A DNA stretch of 61,314 bases from Pseudomonadales bacterium (GCA_023254735.1 JALRKV010000063.1:1-61314), one strand, 5' to 3'; numbered from the stretch's first letter, positions 36,514 to 44,554 are shown. Notes: generated by a model from the letters alone, not told the origin. A program made the numbers and translations.

Positions 36514-38208
36514 ATGGCAGAGGCCAATAACAATATGGATATATCCAACCAATCCGAGGCGCTCAAATCTGCCCAATCGCTTATACAGTCGTTGACGAGT
36601 AGGCTCGATATGGCGTTCTCAGCGATTCGGCATCAATGCCTCGATCGCGAAAGCGGGCTTCTGGACGCTGCATTGCTGGATGAGAATCAGCAAGTGAGTT
36701 ACGAGATGGCCTTCGTTGTGGCCGAACTCTCGGCGACTAATGCGCTCGTCGCAAAGGCGAAATCTGGCGGCGAACTTGAGATGTCCGTTGCATTGGCCCA
36801 GTGCTCGTGTGCCTTCAATGCCGTGCAATCGAGATTACTGCCAATCGCAGACGAATGTGGGCTCGATCGGAATGAGCTATCCAGTTTCTTTAATCAGCCG
36901 CCGCTAGTCGCGCTTCAAGCCGAATTTGGCTCGAGCAAAGCGCTCGCCCGGCTTGGTGAGAGACTCTGCGCTGACCAGTTGCAGAGGCTGCCTTCTGTAC
37001 TCGAAACCGACAAAGAGATGATGCGCGCAACGTTCGAACGCTTCGCCAACGAAATTGTCACCCCGCAAGCGGAGGCTATTCATCGCCAGGACTTAGATAT
37101 TCCCGATGAGATATTGCGCCCCGCTGCAGAACTCGGCTGCTTTGGGACCTGTATCCCAGAGCGATTTGGCGGGCTGCAACCGGATGATAAGCCCGATAGC
37201 CTGAGCATGATTGTCGTGACCGAAGAATTATCGCGGGGCTCTCTTGGCGCTGCGGGGAGTCTGATTACGCGCCCAGAAATAGCGGCGCGAGCGCTGCTTG
37301 CTGGGGGAACGGATGAGCAACAGCAAAAATGGCTACCAAAACTCGCCGCAGGAGAAACGCTGTGCGCTATTTCGATCACAGAGCCCAATACAGGATCCGA
37401 TGTCGCCTCGGTGGCTCTGCGAGCGTCTAGAACGGAAGGCGGCTGGAAGCTCAACGGGGCGAAAACTTGGTGTACTTTCGCAGGCAGATCGGAGCTACTA
37501 GTCGTTCTGGCGCGCACCGAGGGTGATAGGGCTCTTGGCTATCGCGGTCTGAGCCTCTTTCTCGTCGAGAAACCCGCGTGCGCGGGACATCAGTTTGCCG
37601 TCGAGCAAGACGGCGGTGGCACGCTGAGTGGCCGCGCTATCGCGACCTTAGGCTATCGTGGTATGCATTCTTTCGAGCTGGCCTTCGATGAGTTTGTCGT
37701 GCCCGAATCGGCTCTGCTCGGAGGCGAGGCGGGGCTCGGTCGGGGCTTCTATTACACGATGGCGGGATTCGCTGGCGGACGTATCCAAACGGCCGCGCGC
37801 GCCACCGGGCTCATGCAAGCCGCGCTCGAAAAGGCGATGAGCTATGCGCGTGAACGCAGCACGTTCGGGACGCCGCTTGCTAGCTACCAATTAATTCAAA
37901 TCAAAATTGCAAAGATGTTTACGACAGTGTCAGCGTCGCGCCAATTTTCCTATGATGTTGCCGCATTAATGGACGAGGGTGCGGGTCAGATGGAGGCGAG
38001 TTTGGTAAAGTTGTTCAGCTGCCGCGCCGCCGAAACCGTGACCCGCGAAGCAATGCAGATACACGGTGGCATGGGCTATGCCGAAGAAATGGCAGTCAGT
38101 CGCTATTTTGTCGATGCGCGGGTGCTCTCAATTTTCGAGGGCGCCGAAGAGGTGCTCGCGCTCAAGGTTATTGCGCGCGAGTTAATCGAGAACGCGAAAG
38201 AAATTTAA
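36514..38208 (+). CDS. acyl-CoA dehydrogenase with long N-terminal extension
   Basis: FAD-dependent acyl-CoA dehydrogenase, 564 aa against the usual 380-400. The standard enzyme occupies about residues 165-560: CAISITEPNTGSDVASVALR (FAD/substrate contact), the YARERSTFGTPLASYQLIQ block, MQIHGGMGYAEEMAVSRYFVD and IFEGAEEVLAL near the C-terminus. The glutamate position of the catalytic base is plausibly in the IFEGAEE segment. The first 165 residues are helical and extra. It heads a set with a CoA-transferase and an acyl-CoA ligase. ATG at 36535 is an alternative start. Substrate unknown. Confidence 0.9.
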   Translation: MAEANNNMDISNQSEALKSAQSLIQSLTSRLDMAFSAIRHQCLDRESGLLDAALLDENQQVSYEMAFVVAELSATNALVAKAKSGGELEMSVALAQCSCAFNAVQSRLLPIADECGLDRNELSSFFNQPPLVALQAEFGSSKALARLGERLCADQLQRLPSVLETDKEMMRATFERFANEIVTPQAEAIHRQDLDIPDEILRPAAELGCFGTCIPERFGGLQPDDKPDSLSMIVVTEELSRGSLGAAGSLITRPEIAARALLAGGTDEQQQKWLPKLAAGETLCAISITEPNTGSDVASVALRASRTEGGWKLNGAKTWCTFAGRSELLVVLARTEGDRALGYRGLSLFLVEKPACAGHQFAVEQDGGGTLSGRAIATLGYRGMHSFELAFDEFVVPESALLGGEAGLGRGFYYTMAGFAGGRIQTAARATGLMQAALEKAMSYARERSTFGTPLASYQLIQIKIAKMFTTVSASRQFSYDVAALMDEGAGQMEASLVKLFSCRAAETVTREAMQIHGGMGYAEEMAVSRYFVDARVLSIFEGAEEVLALKVIARELIENAKEI

Positions 38209-38261
38209 CTCGGCGCGGCGAGTCTTGCAGCAAAGATGCCATCAATTCGAGAATCCTTCTA

Positions 38262-39476
38262 ATGCAAAATTTACTTAAAGGACTTCGCATCGTTGAAGGA
38301 AGTGCTTTTATTGCCGCGCCCTCTGGAGGGATGACGTTAGGCCAATTGGGCGCGGATGTCATTCGCTTCGATCAGATCGGCGGCGGCTTAGACTATCGTC
38401 GTTGGCCGATAACAGCGCAGGGCAAGAGTCTCTATTGGCATAGCCTCAATAAAGGCAAGCGTTCGATAGCAGTTGATTTCCGCAAACCCGAAGGCCGCGA
38501 ACTGCTGTCGCGGCTGATATGCGCACCCGGCGACGACGGGGGACTTTTCCTCACCAATTTTCCCGCTCGCGGCTGGCTTGCCTATGATGCGTTAAAACGT
38601 CGGCGCGAGGATCTTATCTATCTCAACCTAACCGGCGACCGACACGGCGGCAGTGCGTTGGATTACACCGTGAATGCGCGCGTTGGTGTGCCATTTCTCA
38701 ACGGCGACGGCGTCACGCCTCTTAATAGCGCCTTGCCGGCTTGGGACGTAATCGCAGGGCAGCAAATTGCGCTCGGGCTTCTCGCTGCGGAGCGGCATCG
38801 TAGCCGAACGGGGGAAGGGCAATTGATTACTCTTGCGCTTGCCGATGTGGCGCTTGCGACTATGGGACACCTCGGCTACCTCGCTGAAGCTCAGTTGAAT
38901 GAGAACCCGCGGCCGGCCATGGGTAATCACATATTTGGAACTTTCGGTCACGATTTTTTGTGCGCCGACGGTGAGCGAGTGATGATTGTTGGTGTTAGTC
39001 CAAATCAATGGCAGGCAATCGTGAAAGTTACCGATTGCGCTAACGGCGTCGCCGCACTTGCTTCCGAGCTTGATCTAAATTTCGACAAAGAAGGGGATCG
39101 ATTTGCTGCGAGAGAAAGACTGCGATCGCTATTTGCGCCATGGTTCGCAGCGCGCAGCAGCAAACAGGTGCACGCCGCTCTCGAGGACGCTGGCGTTTGC
39201 TGGGGACCCTATCAAACTATCAAGCAGTTAGTAGGAAACGACGGCGAATGTTCAATCGAGAATCCCCTCTTCTCGTCGATAGATCAGCCAGAAATCGGGC
39301 GCTTGCTCACGCCGTCTCAACCGCTTAACTTTGCGGGGATCGAGAGTACCGAGCCGAAGCCTGCCCCGCGCTTGGGTCAACACACCGACGAAATTCTGAG
39401 CGAAATACTAGAGATGAGTTCGGGAGAGATCGCCGCTCTGCACGATGCGAAAATCGTAGCAGCGGCGAGTAGCTAA
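38262..39476 (+). CDS. class III (CaiB/BaiF) CoA-transferase
   Basis: Family III CoA-transferase, 404 aa, which moves CoA between carboxylic acids through an aspartyl-CoA anhydride. The N-terminus LLKGLRIVEGSAFIAAPSGGMTLGQLGADVIRFDQ and the NKGKRSIAVDFRKPEGRELL block are characteristic. The catalytic Asp is probably in GEGQLITLALADVALATMGHLG. The ending LPRLGQHTDEIL-like block (PAPRLGQHTDEILSEIL) is family-typical. It follows the dehydrogenase gene by 53 bases and precedes the ligase by about 24. Class III enzymes often activate branched or aromatic acids; the substrate cannot be named here. Confidence 0.92.
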   Translation: MQNLLKGLRIVEGSAFIAAPSGGMTLGQLGADVIRFDQIGGGLDYRRWPITAQGKSLYWHSLNKGKRSIAVDFRKPEGRELLSRLICAPGDDGGLFLTNFPARGWLAYDALKRRREDLIYLNLTGDRHGGSALDYTVNARVGVPFLNGDGVTPLNSALPAWDVIAGQQIALGLLAAERHRSRTGEGQLITLALADVALATMGHLGYLAEAQLNENPRPAMGNHIFGTFGHDFLCADGERVMIVGVSPNQWQAIVKVTDCANGVAALASELDLNFDKEGDRFAARERLRSLFAPWFAARSSKQVHAALEDAGVCWGPYQTIKQLVGNDGECSIENPLFSSIDQPEIGRLLTPSQPLNFAGIESTEPKPAPRLGQHTDEILSEILEMSSGEIAALHDAKIVAAASS

Positions 39477-39500
39477 AGACAACGTAAACGAGTGAGAGAG

Positions 39501-41183
39501 ATGTCGACAAACGAAGTAAATGACCAGGTATTAGCGGCAGGCAATAAAAGCGGCGAGGTATTCACTCTACTTACCGAGGCGGCTCAGTACTGGCCGGAAC
39601 GGCCGGCTGTAACTTATCAAGGTTCCACCCAGACATGGCGTGAAACCTTGCAGCGATGTCGGGCGCAGGCGAGCGTGTTCGCACAGTCAGGTGTCGAGCG
39701 CGGTGAAAGAGTTGCCTATCTCGGGTTCAATTCGAATGTGTGTTTCGAAGGTTATTTTGCTCCCTCTGCTATCGGCGCAGTATTCGTCCCGCTCAACTTT
39801 CGCCTCGCTATTGGTGAATTGATTGAATGTCTTGAGGATTGCACGCCGCGTATTCTACTCTGCGAGCCTGCGTTCTTGAGCCAAGCCGTAGCCTTGTTCG
39901 AGGCCTGTGCGAGCCTCGAACACGTTTTCGTTACCGGTGATCCGGCTGAATTCGACGGACTTAGTGTGAGCGGGGTTGAGATCGACGGGGCTGTTCAATC
40001 CCTGCCGAGTGGAATGCGTTCGCTCGAGCGATGCATAGCCGAGACCGTAGCAGCCAATGCGTTTGTCGAGCTGCAGCCAAGTTCGTTTGATGAAACGCTA
40101 ATCCTTTTTTATACCGGAGGCACAACCGGACGCTCGAAAGGAGTCATGCTCAGCAATAAAAATTTCCTGTGTAATACCACGGGCTCTGTGCCGCTTTACA
40201 GAATGCAGGACGGCTGGTGTTTTCTCATCGTTGGCCCGCTTTTCCATATTGCCGCAGGCGCACGCATTTTTAGCTGTGCGGTGCTCGGCGGCCATGCGAT
40301 TGTGTTGCCAAAATTCGATGTGCCCGACGTATTAGAAAGCATCGCACGCTATCGAATCAATTCGGCTACGCTCGTTCCAACTATGTTTCAGATGCTTATC
40401 GATCACCCGCTTTTCTCGAGCGCTGATCTCTCGTCGATGCAGATGGTGGCCTCCGGTGCTGCACCGATGCCAATGGCACTTCAGCATCGCGTGATAGAGG
40501 CATTTTCTGGAATCAATCTCTATCAAACCTACGGGATGACAGAAGCGGCGCCCATTGTCACCAGTCTCGACTCGCAGTATCACGTCGTCAGCGGTCCTGG
40601 GTCTGAGAAACTCGGTTCGGTCGGCAGGCCGGCGCCACATGTGCAGCTACGCATTATCGACGAGCATGGCGCCGACCTTCCCACAGGGCAAACCGGCGAG
40701 GTGCTTGCGCGCGGCGACAACATCATGACCGGCTACTGGAATTTGCCAGAGCAGACGGCGGTTGCCTTGAAAGATGGGTGGTATCACACGGGCGATGCCG
40801 GCTATCTCGATGCCGAGGGGTTTTTGTTTCTCGAGGGCCGTGTCAAAGACATGATTGTCAGTGGTGGTGAGAATATCTATCCGATAGAAATTGAGAATGT
40901 GCTCTCGAGTCATCCCGCGGTGCATCAGTGTGCCGTTATCGGCATTCCTCACGAGACTTGGGGAGAGGCCGTGCACGCGGTTGTTCTTCTCGAAGGCTCA
41001 GAAAGTGAACCGCCGACGGAGCGTGAACTGATCACCTATTGCCGTGAAAGAATTGCCACGTACAAGTGTCCGGTAAGTGTCAGTTTTCGCAGCGAGCCGA
41101 TGCCACTCTCGCCGATCAATAAAATTCTAAAGACCGAGCTTCGCAAGCCTTTTTGGGAAGGGCGATCGAGCGCGCTGGTTTGA
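39501..41183 (+). CDS. acyl-CoA synthetase (AMP-forming)
   Basis: Adenylate-forming acyl-CoA ligase, 560 aa. The P-loop-like A3 motif is ILFYTGGTTGRSKGVMLS, A5 is INLYQTYGMTEAAPI, A7/A8 are GWYHTGDAGYLDAEGFLFLEGRVKDMIVSGGENIYPIEIEN (read in segments), and the catalytic Lys is in the C-terminal SPINKILKTELRK. The start is ATG at 39501; a GTG nine bases earlier is also possible. It closes a three-gene plus-strand operon (dehydrogenase, CoA-transferase, ligase) and converges on the halohydrin dehalogenase-like gene, with stops 1 base apart. Confidence 0.93.
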   Translation: MSTNEVNDQVLAAGNKSGEVFTLLTEAAQYWPERPAVTYQGSTQTWRETLQRCRAQASVFAQSGVERGERVAYLGFNSNVCFEGYFAPSAIGAVFVPLNFRLAIGELIECLEDCTPRILLCEPAFLSQAVALFEACASLEHVFVTGDPAEFDGLSVSGVEIDGAVQSLPSGMRSLERCIAETVAANAFVELQPSSFDETLILFYTGGTTGRSKGVMLSNKNFLCNTTGSVPLYRMQDGWCFLIVGPLFHIAAGARIFSCAVLGGHAIVLPKFDVPDVLESIARYRINSATLVPTMFQMLIDHPLFSSADLSSMQMVASGAAPMPMALQHRVIEAFSGINLYQTYGMTEAAPIVTSLDSQYHVVSGPGSEKLGSVGRPAPHVQLRIIDEHGADLPTGQTGEVLARGDNIMTGYWNLPEQTAVALKDGWYHTGDAGYLDAEGFLFLEGRVKDMIVSGGENIYPIEIENVLSSHPAVHQCAVIGIPHETWGEAVHAVVLLEGSESEPPTERELITYCRERIATYKCPVSVSFRSEPMPLSPINKILKTELRKPFWEGRSSALV

Positions 41184-41184
41184 T

Positions 41185-41862
41185 CTAAGTCGTCCAGCCT
41201 CCCGCAAGCGGGATTAGCTGCCCGACCATGTGAGTGCAATGCTCACTCGCGAGGTAGGCGGCGAGTTCGGCAGTTTCAGAAGGCGCGCCGACCTTGTTTG
41301 TAGGGACATTGCGTTTCACGTGTTCTATGAATTTAGGTTGATCGAGCAAATCGTCGGGGTAATAAGTGTCATTGTTAACATAGTTCTGCGCAATCGCATT
41401 GACCTGAATGCCGCTTCTGGCCAGCTCGAGTCCAACCGCTTTAATGAAGCCATTCTGTGCGCCGCGTGCCGCGCAGTATGCTGCGTTATTTGCGATACCT
41501 TTAAGGGGTGCTGCGCTCGTGACCGCAATTATCTTGCCGCTCTGGCGTTCGAGCATCTGTGGCGTCACCGCGCGAACGAGATGCATAAGCGGATCCACAA
41601 GGCGTGCGAATAATCGCTGCCAGTCGGCGTCGTCTATCGCATGCACCGGGCCGGTCATCGGCGGCTCGGCAAGATTCGCTACTAGGATGTCGATGCGTCC
41701 GGCTTCTGCGATTACACGGTCAACCTCGGCATTGCTCGTGAGCGGCGAGTCGTCTTCGATAACGTCGATATCCAGTTGTTTAAACTTTGTGGCAATCGCG
41801 CGTCCCATGTAGCGGTCTGCGCACGTGATCAATGCCCGACGTGTTGGGGTTGTGGCTGTCAT
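41185..41862 (-). CDS. halohydrin dehalogenase-like SDR protein
   Basis: A 225 aa Rossmann-fold protein. The SDR cofactor motif (TGxxxGxG) is absent; instead Thr13-CADR-Tyr18-Met-Gly20 matches T-X4-F/Y-X-G. The catalytic triad is Ser116, Tyr129 and Arg133 (S-X12-Y-X3-R), with Arg in place of the SDR Lys. These two motifs define halohydrin dehalogenases (HheA-HheG), which turn vicinal haloalcohols into epoxides plus halide without NAD(P)H. The IAQNYVNN segment matches the PNYL halide-site loop of HheC, and the ending GQLIPLAGGW aligns with GQVFWLAGGF. It lies 39 bases downstream of the UGA-containing DsbA-family gene, on the same strand. Cytoplasmic, probably a tetramer. An SDR of other function with the same motifs is possible but unlikely. 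Confidence 0.86.
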   Translation of the reverse strand: MTATTPTRRALITCADRYMGRAIATKFKQLDIDVIEDDSPLTSNAEVDRVIAEAGRIDILVANLAEPPMTGPVHAIDDADWQRLFARLVDPLMHLVRAVTPQMLERQSGKIIAVTSAAPLKGIANNAAYCAARGAQNGFIKAVGLELARSGIQVNAIAQNYVNNDTYYPDDLLDQPKFIEHVKRNVPTNKVGAPSETAELAAYLASEHCTHMVGQLIPLAGGWTT

Positions 41863-41901
41863 TTAGCGGTCCCTTAGCGATCCCTTAGGCTCGGCTTTTC
41901 G

Positions 41902-42522
41902 CTACCGTGCCGTGTTATTTTGAGCGAGTAAATGCTTAACAAATTTTTCAAGCGTCTCGTAGGGCTGGCAACCCACTACAACAAGATCGTTGGCATAGAA
42001 CGTCGGCACGCCCGTCACACCAACTCCGCGCGATCGCGCCCAATCATCATCGACCTTGGCCGAGAAGCTGCGCTCGGTCAGAACGGTGCGCGCCGCGTCG
42101 CCGTCGAGTCCAACTGCCTCGGCGATTGCAATGAGCGCATCTCTATCGCTGATGTTAACAGCGTCGACAAAATAGGCGCGATAGAGCGCATCATGAATGG
42201 CATCGCCACCGGCCTGTGTGTCAGCCCACGCGCCCAGTTCTTGAGCGAGCCGACTATTATAGGTATGCGTGCGCTCACCGTAGGCAAGCCCAGCTTCCGC
42301 CATGAGACTTTTGAGCCTCTGGCGTATTGGCTCAATGTCTCGACCCGCGAACATCTCAGCCAGCGAGCGCCCTTCGGCTGGCGTGTCTGGATGCAAGGGA
42401 AAGTGAACCCACTGAATTTTGACAGGGTAGTTCGCTTTCAGTTTTTCAATACTCACGGTACTGAGGTAACACCAGGGTCAGACGTAATCGGTGAAGACGT
42501 CTAGTTGAATGACGTTGGACAT
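41902..42522 (-). CDS. DsbA/FrnE-family selenoprotein (in-frame UGA, UPWC active site)
   Basis: Full-length reading from ATG at 42522 gives MSNVIQLDVFTDYV-U-PWCYLSTVSI, 206 residues, with an in-frame TGA at 42478-42480 exactly where the family has the first Cys of CPWC. GGAG lies 6 bases before the ATG. Downstream are all expected parts: HFPLHPDTPAEG, a helical insertion, and the cis-Pro loop GVGVTGVPTFYAND. Without readthrough, an ORF caller would start at GTG 42456 and lose the active-site strand. A SECIS-like hairpin begins within 16 bases of the UGA. The family (DsbA-like, FrnE/2-hydroxychromene-2-carboxylate isomerase group) performs thiol-disulfide chemistry in the cytoplasm; no signal peptide is seen. 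A nonsense mutation or read error is the alternative. Confidence 0.8.
42447..42480 (-). other. Sec UGA codon and candidate bacterial SECIS hairpin
   Basis: On the minus strand, UGA is followed after 16 bases by a 6-base loop GUACCG closed by CUCA/UGAG (42465-42452). The stem extends past a bulged C through UA/UA and G-U pairs to 42471/42447. G as the first loop base and a loop starting about 17 bases after UGA match the layout of known bacterial SECIS elements such as that of fdhF. Folded by eye. Confidence 0.6.
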
Positions 42523-42610
42523 TTAATGCTCCGACTGAGTAATGGGCGTTGCAATCGCGATAGCGTCGACTGTATCAAACTCTTCTCTGCGTTGCCTCGA
42601 CTAGATCTGT

Positions 42611-42624
42611 TTGATCTAGATCAA
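42611..42624. promoter_or_regulatory. perfect FNR/ANR-type box
   Basis: TTGATCTAGATCAA is a 14-bp perfect palindrome matching the FNR/ANR consensus TTGAT-N4-ATCAA. It lies in the divergent region between the selenoprotein-dehalogenase operon (start 42522, minus) and the TPR gene (start 42778, plus). For the plus gene, a site centred at -41.5 would place the start near 42659. Dnr- or other CRP/FNR-family factors could also bind. Confidence 0.6.
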
Positions 42625-42696
42625 GCCGGTGATAACCGACTTGTTCTATCGGCGATTAAGACGCTTATCCTGCAATTTGGAGTGTCGTTGCACCAT

Positions 42697-42724
42697 TTGC
42701 CTCTTGTGCCAATTGCGCTAGACT
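42697..42724 (+). promoter_or_regulatory. possible sigma-70 promoter of the TPR gene
   Basis: TTGCCT (42697-42702, 4 of 6), a 16-bp spacer, and TAGACT (42719-42724, 4 of 6). Weak; read by eye. Confidence 0.25.
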
Positions 42725-42777
42725 CAGGGGGTTAGAGGGACTAGAGAAACCAGAGAACAAAAACGGAGAAAACGACC

Positions 42778-44460
42778 ATGCGCAAACTCTTAACAGCCGG
42801 TGTCATACTCGGCGTCACAGCGATGCAACTCGCGGCGCTGCCGGCGACAGCTGTCGGTCAGTCTAGCGACGAGCCACTCGCCATACTCGTACCCGGTGGC
42901 GGCACGTATTCGCGGCCTATCACTACCGACTCTGATCTTGCTCAGCAGTTTTTTGATCAAGGCCTGCGCATGGCGTGGAGTTTTTACTTTCCCGAGTCGA
43001 TTGCCTCGTATCAAGAAGCCAGCCGCCTAGATCCCGACAGCCCTATGCCGTATTTCGGTTTAGCGCATGCTGCTGGTCCGAACCCCAACAGCCGCTATGC
43101 CAATATGCCGGACGATCCGCAGGGTACCGGCCTTGCGGCAATCCGCGAAGCCATGCGGCGCATCGAGAACGCAACGCCGCGTGAGCAAGATATGATCCGT
43201 GCGCTTTTCGTTCTCTACAATAAAGATGCGATTCCCGATAACAGAGAGCGTGATTTTGCCTTCGTCGACGCGATGCGCAAACTCCATGCGAAATACCCTG
43301 AAGACCCCGATATCGGTGCAATGTTCGCAGCGGGTTTCATGAACACAACTCGCTGGGACTACTGGGAAAAGGATGGGACAGCGCGCCCCGGCACGGAGGA
43401 GGCGCAGTTAGCGCTAGAGGCTGCGATGCGTGCGGAGCACGATCACCCCGGCGCTAACCACCTCTACATCCACCTCATGGAGGCGTCTTCTCAGCCGGAG
43501 TTAGCCATGCCTGCAGCGCAGAAGCTCGAATCTACCGTGCCCATTTCGGGCCATATGGTTCATATGCCCGGACATATTTATCTACGAGTTGGCGAATACG
43601 AGAAGGCGATCGACATTAACGAGCGTTCGCAAATCGTTGATCTGCAGTTCGCAGAGCTGTGGGGCAACACGAACTTCCCCAATATTGGTACCTATCCGCT
43701 CTCTCACAAGATGCACGCACCACACGCGCTAGACTTCGTGCGCTATGCCAGCATGCTACAGGGCAGCTATGCTCAAGCATCCGAAGCGGCGCAGCGTGGA
43801 GCAGCGAGTGTCGGCACGGCGCCCGAGGCGGTAAACCGCGGCGAGAAGCGCGTTGTGCACTCTTGGGTTGTAGACAAGGTGTTTGGCAAATGGGACAAAC
43901 TACTTAGCAGCGAGCAAAGCCATAAAGGCACGCCTTATCTCGATGGTATGTGGAGCTATGTGACGGGCAGCGCCAACATCGCTAAGGGCAACCTTGCGGC
44001 TGCGGACGCAGCGCTGCTCCATATTCGTGAAATGGCCACAGACCCGAAGGTCGATACTACAGGCGTAAGTCCAACCTCTGCTTCACAGATCCTCACACTT
44101 GCAGGCTTTGCCTTGGAGGGCGAGATAAAAGAGGCGCGCGGCGACCTGGACGGTGCGATTGCCGCTTATGCGCGTGCGGTCGAGATCGAAGATACGAACA
44201 GCTATACCGAACCACCCGACTGGTCCCAGTCCATGCGTCTGTACCTCGGCGCCGCTCAGCTAGACGCCGGACAGGCGGCCGAAGCCGAAGCGACATTCCG
44301 TCAAGACCTCGAGTGGAAGCAGCAGAGTGGCTGGTCGACCTTCGGTCTCTATCAGGCGATCGAGGCGCAGGGACGTAGCGCCGAGGCATTGATTGTGAAG
44401 CGTCAGTTCGAGTCCTTCTGGCGTAATGCCGATGTGACGCTGTCGCGGGCCCATCTCTAG
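42778..44460 (+). CDS. exported TPR-repeat protein
   Basis: A 560 aa protein with a signal peptide (MRKLLTAGVILGVTAMQLAALPATA) and tetratricopeptide-type helical repeats over most of its length, including YFPESIASYQEASRLDPDSPMPYFGLAHA near the N-terminus and DLDGAIAAYARAVEIED near the C-terminus. The middle contains His-rich segments (AEHDHPGANHLYIHLMEAS and VHMPGHIYLRVGEYEKA) conserved in a family usually annotated only as TPR protein; they could bind a metal. The ATG has GGAG 9 bases upstream. A strong terminator follows. Periplasmic or outer-membrane-associated; function unknown. Confidence 0.85.
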   Translation: MRKLLTAGVILGVTAMQLAALPATAVGQSSDEPLAILVPGGGTYSRPITTDSDLAQQFFDQGLRMAWSFYFPESIASYQEASRLDPDSPMPYFGLAHAAGPNPNSRYANMPDDPQGTGLAAIREAMRRIENATPREQDMIRALFVLYNKDAIPDNRERDFAFVDAMRKLHAKYPEDPDIGAMFAAGFMNTTRWDYWEKDGTARPGTEEAQLALEAAMRAEHDHPGANHLYIHLMEASSQPELAMPAAQKLESTVPISGHMVHMPGHIYLRVGEYEKAIDINERSQIVDLQFAELWGNTNFPNIGTYPLSHKMHAPHALDFVRYASMLQGSYAQASEAAQRGAASVGTAPEAVNRGEKRVVHSWVVDKVFGKWDKLLSSEQSHKGTPYLDGMWSYVTGSANIAKGNLAAADAALLHIREMATDPKVDTTGVSPTSASQILTLAGFALEGEIKEARGDLDGAIAAYARAVEIEDTNSYTEPPDWSQSMRLYLGAAQLDAGQAAEAEATFRQDLEWKQQSGWSTFGLYQAIEAQGRSAEALIVKRQFESFWRNADVTLSRAHL

Positions 44461-44487
44461 TCTGAGTTCCGGCTTAATGCGCTACTC

Positions 44488-44523
44488 AAAGGGTCTGTTA
44501 GGAAACTGATAGACCCTTTTATT
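44488..44523 (+). terminator. intrinsic terminator of the TPR gene
   Basis: AAAGGGTCT (44488-44496) pairs perfectly with AGACCCTTT (44511-44519) around a 14-base loop and runs into TTTTATTT. It is 27 bases after the stop at 44460. The A-rich left arm makes it potentially bidirectional for the convergent peptidase gene. Confidence 0.88.
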
Positions 44524-44554
44524 TGGCGCGAAAATGACGAAAGAAAGCCGATGG

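Noticed and set aside
41902..42456. Selenoprotein gene taken as a 184 aa protein starting at GTG 42456
   Set aside because: This start removes the first beta strand and the active site of a thioredoxin fold, and has no ribosome site; the upstream ATG with GGAG and conserved flanks fits better with UGA as Sec.
42505..42735. 76-codon plus-strand open frame covering the FNR box region
   Set aside because: It overlaps the selenoprotein start, lacks a ribosome site, and spans the palindrome and candidate promoter.
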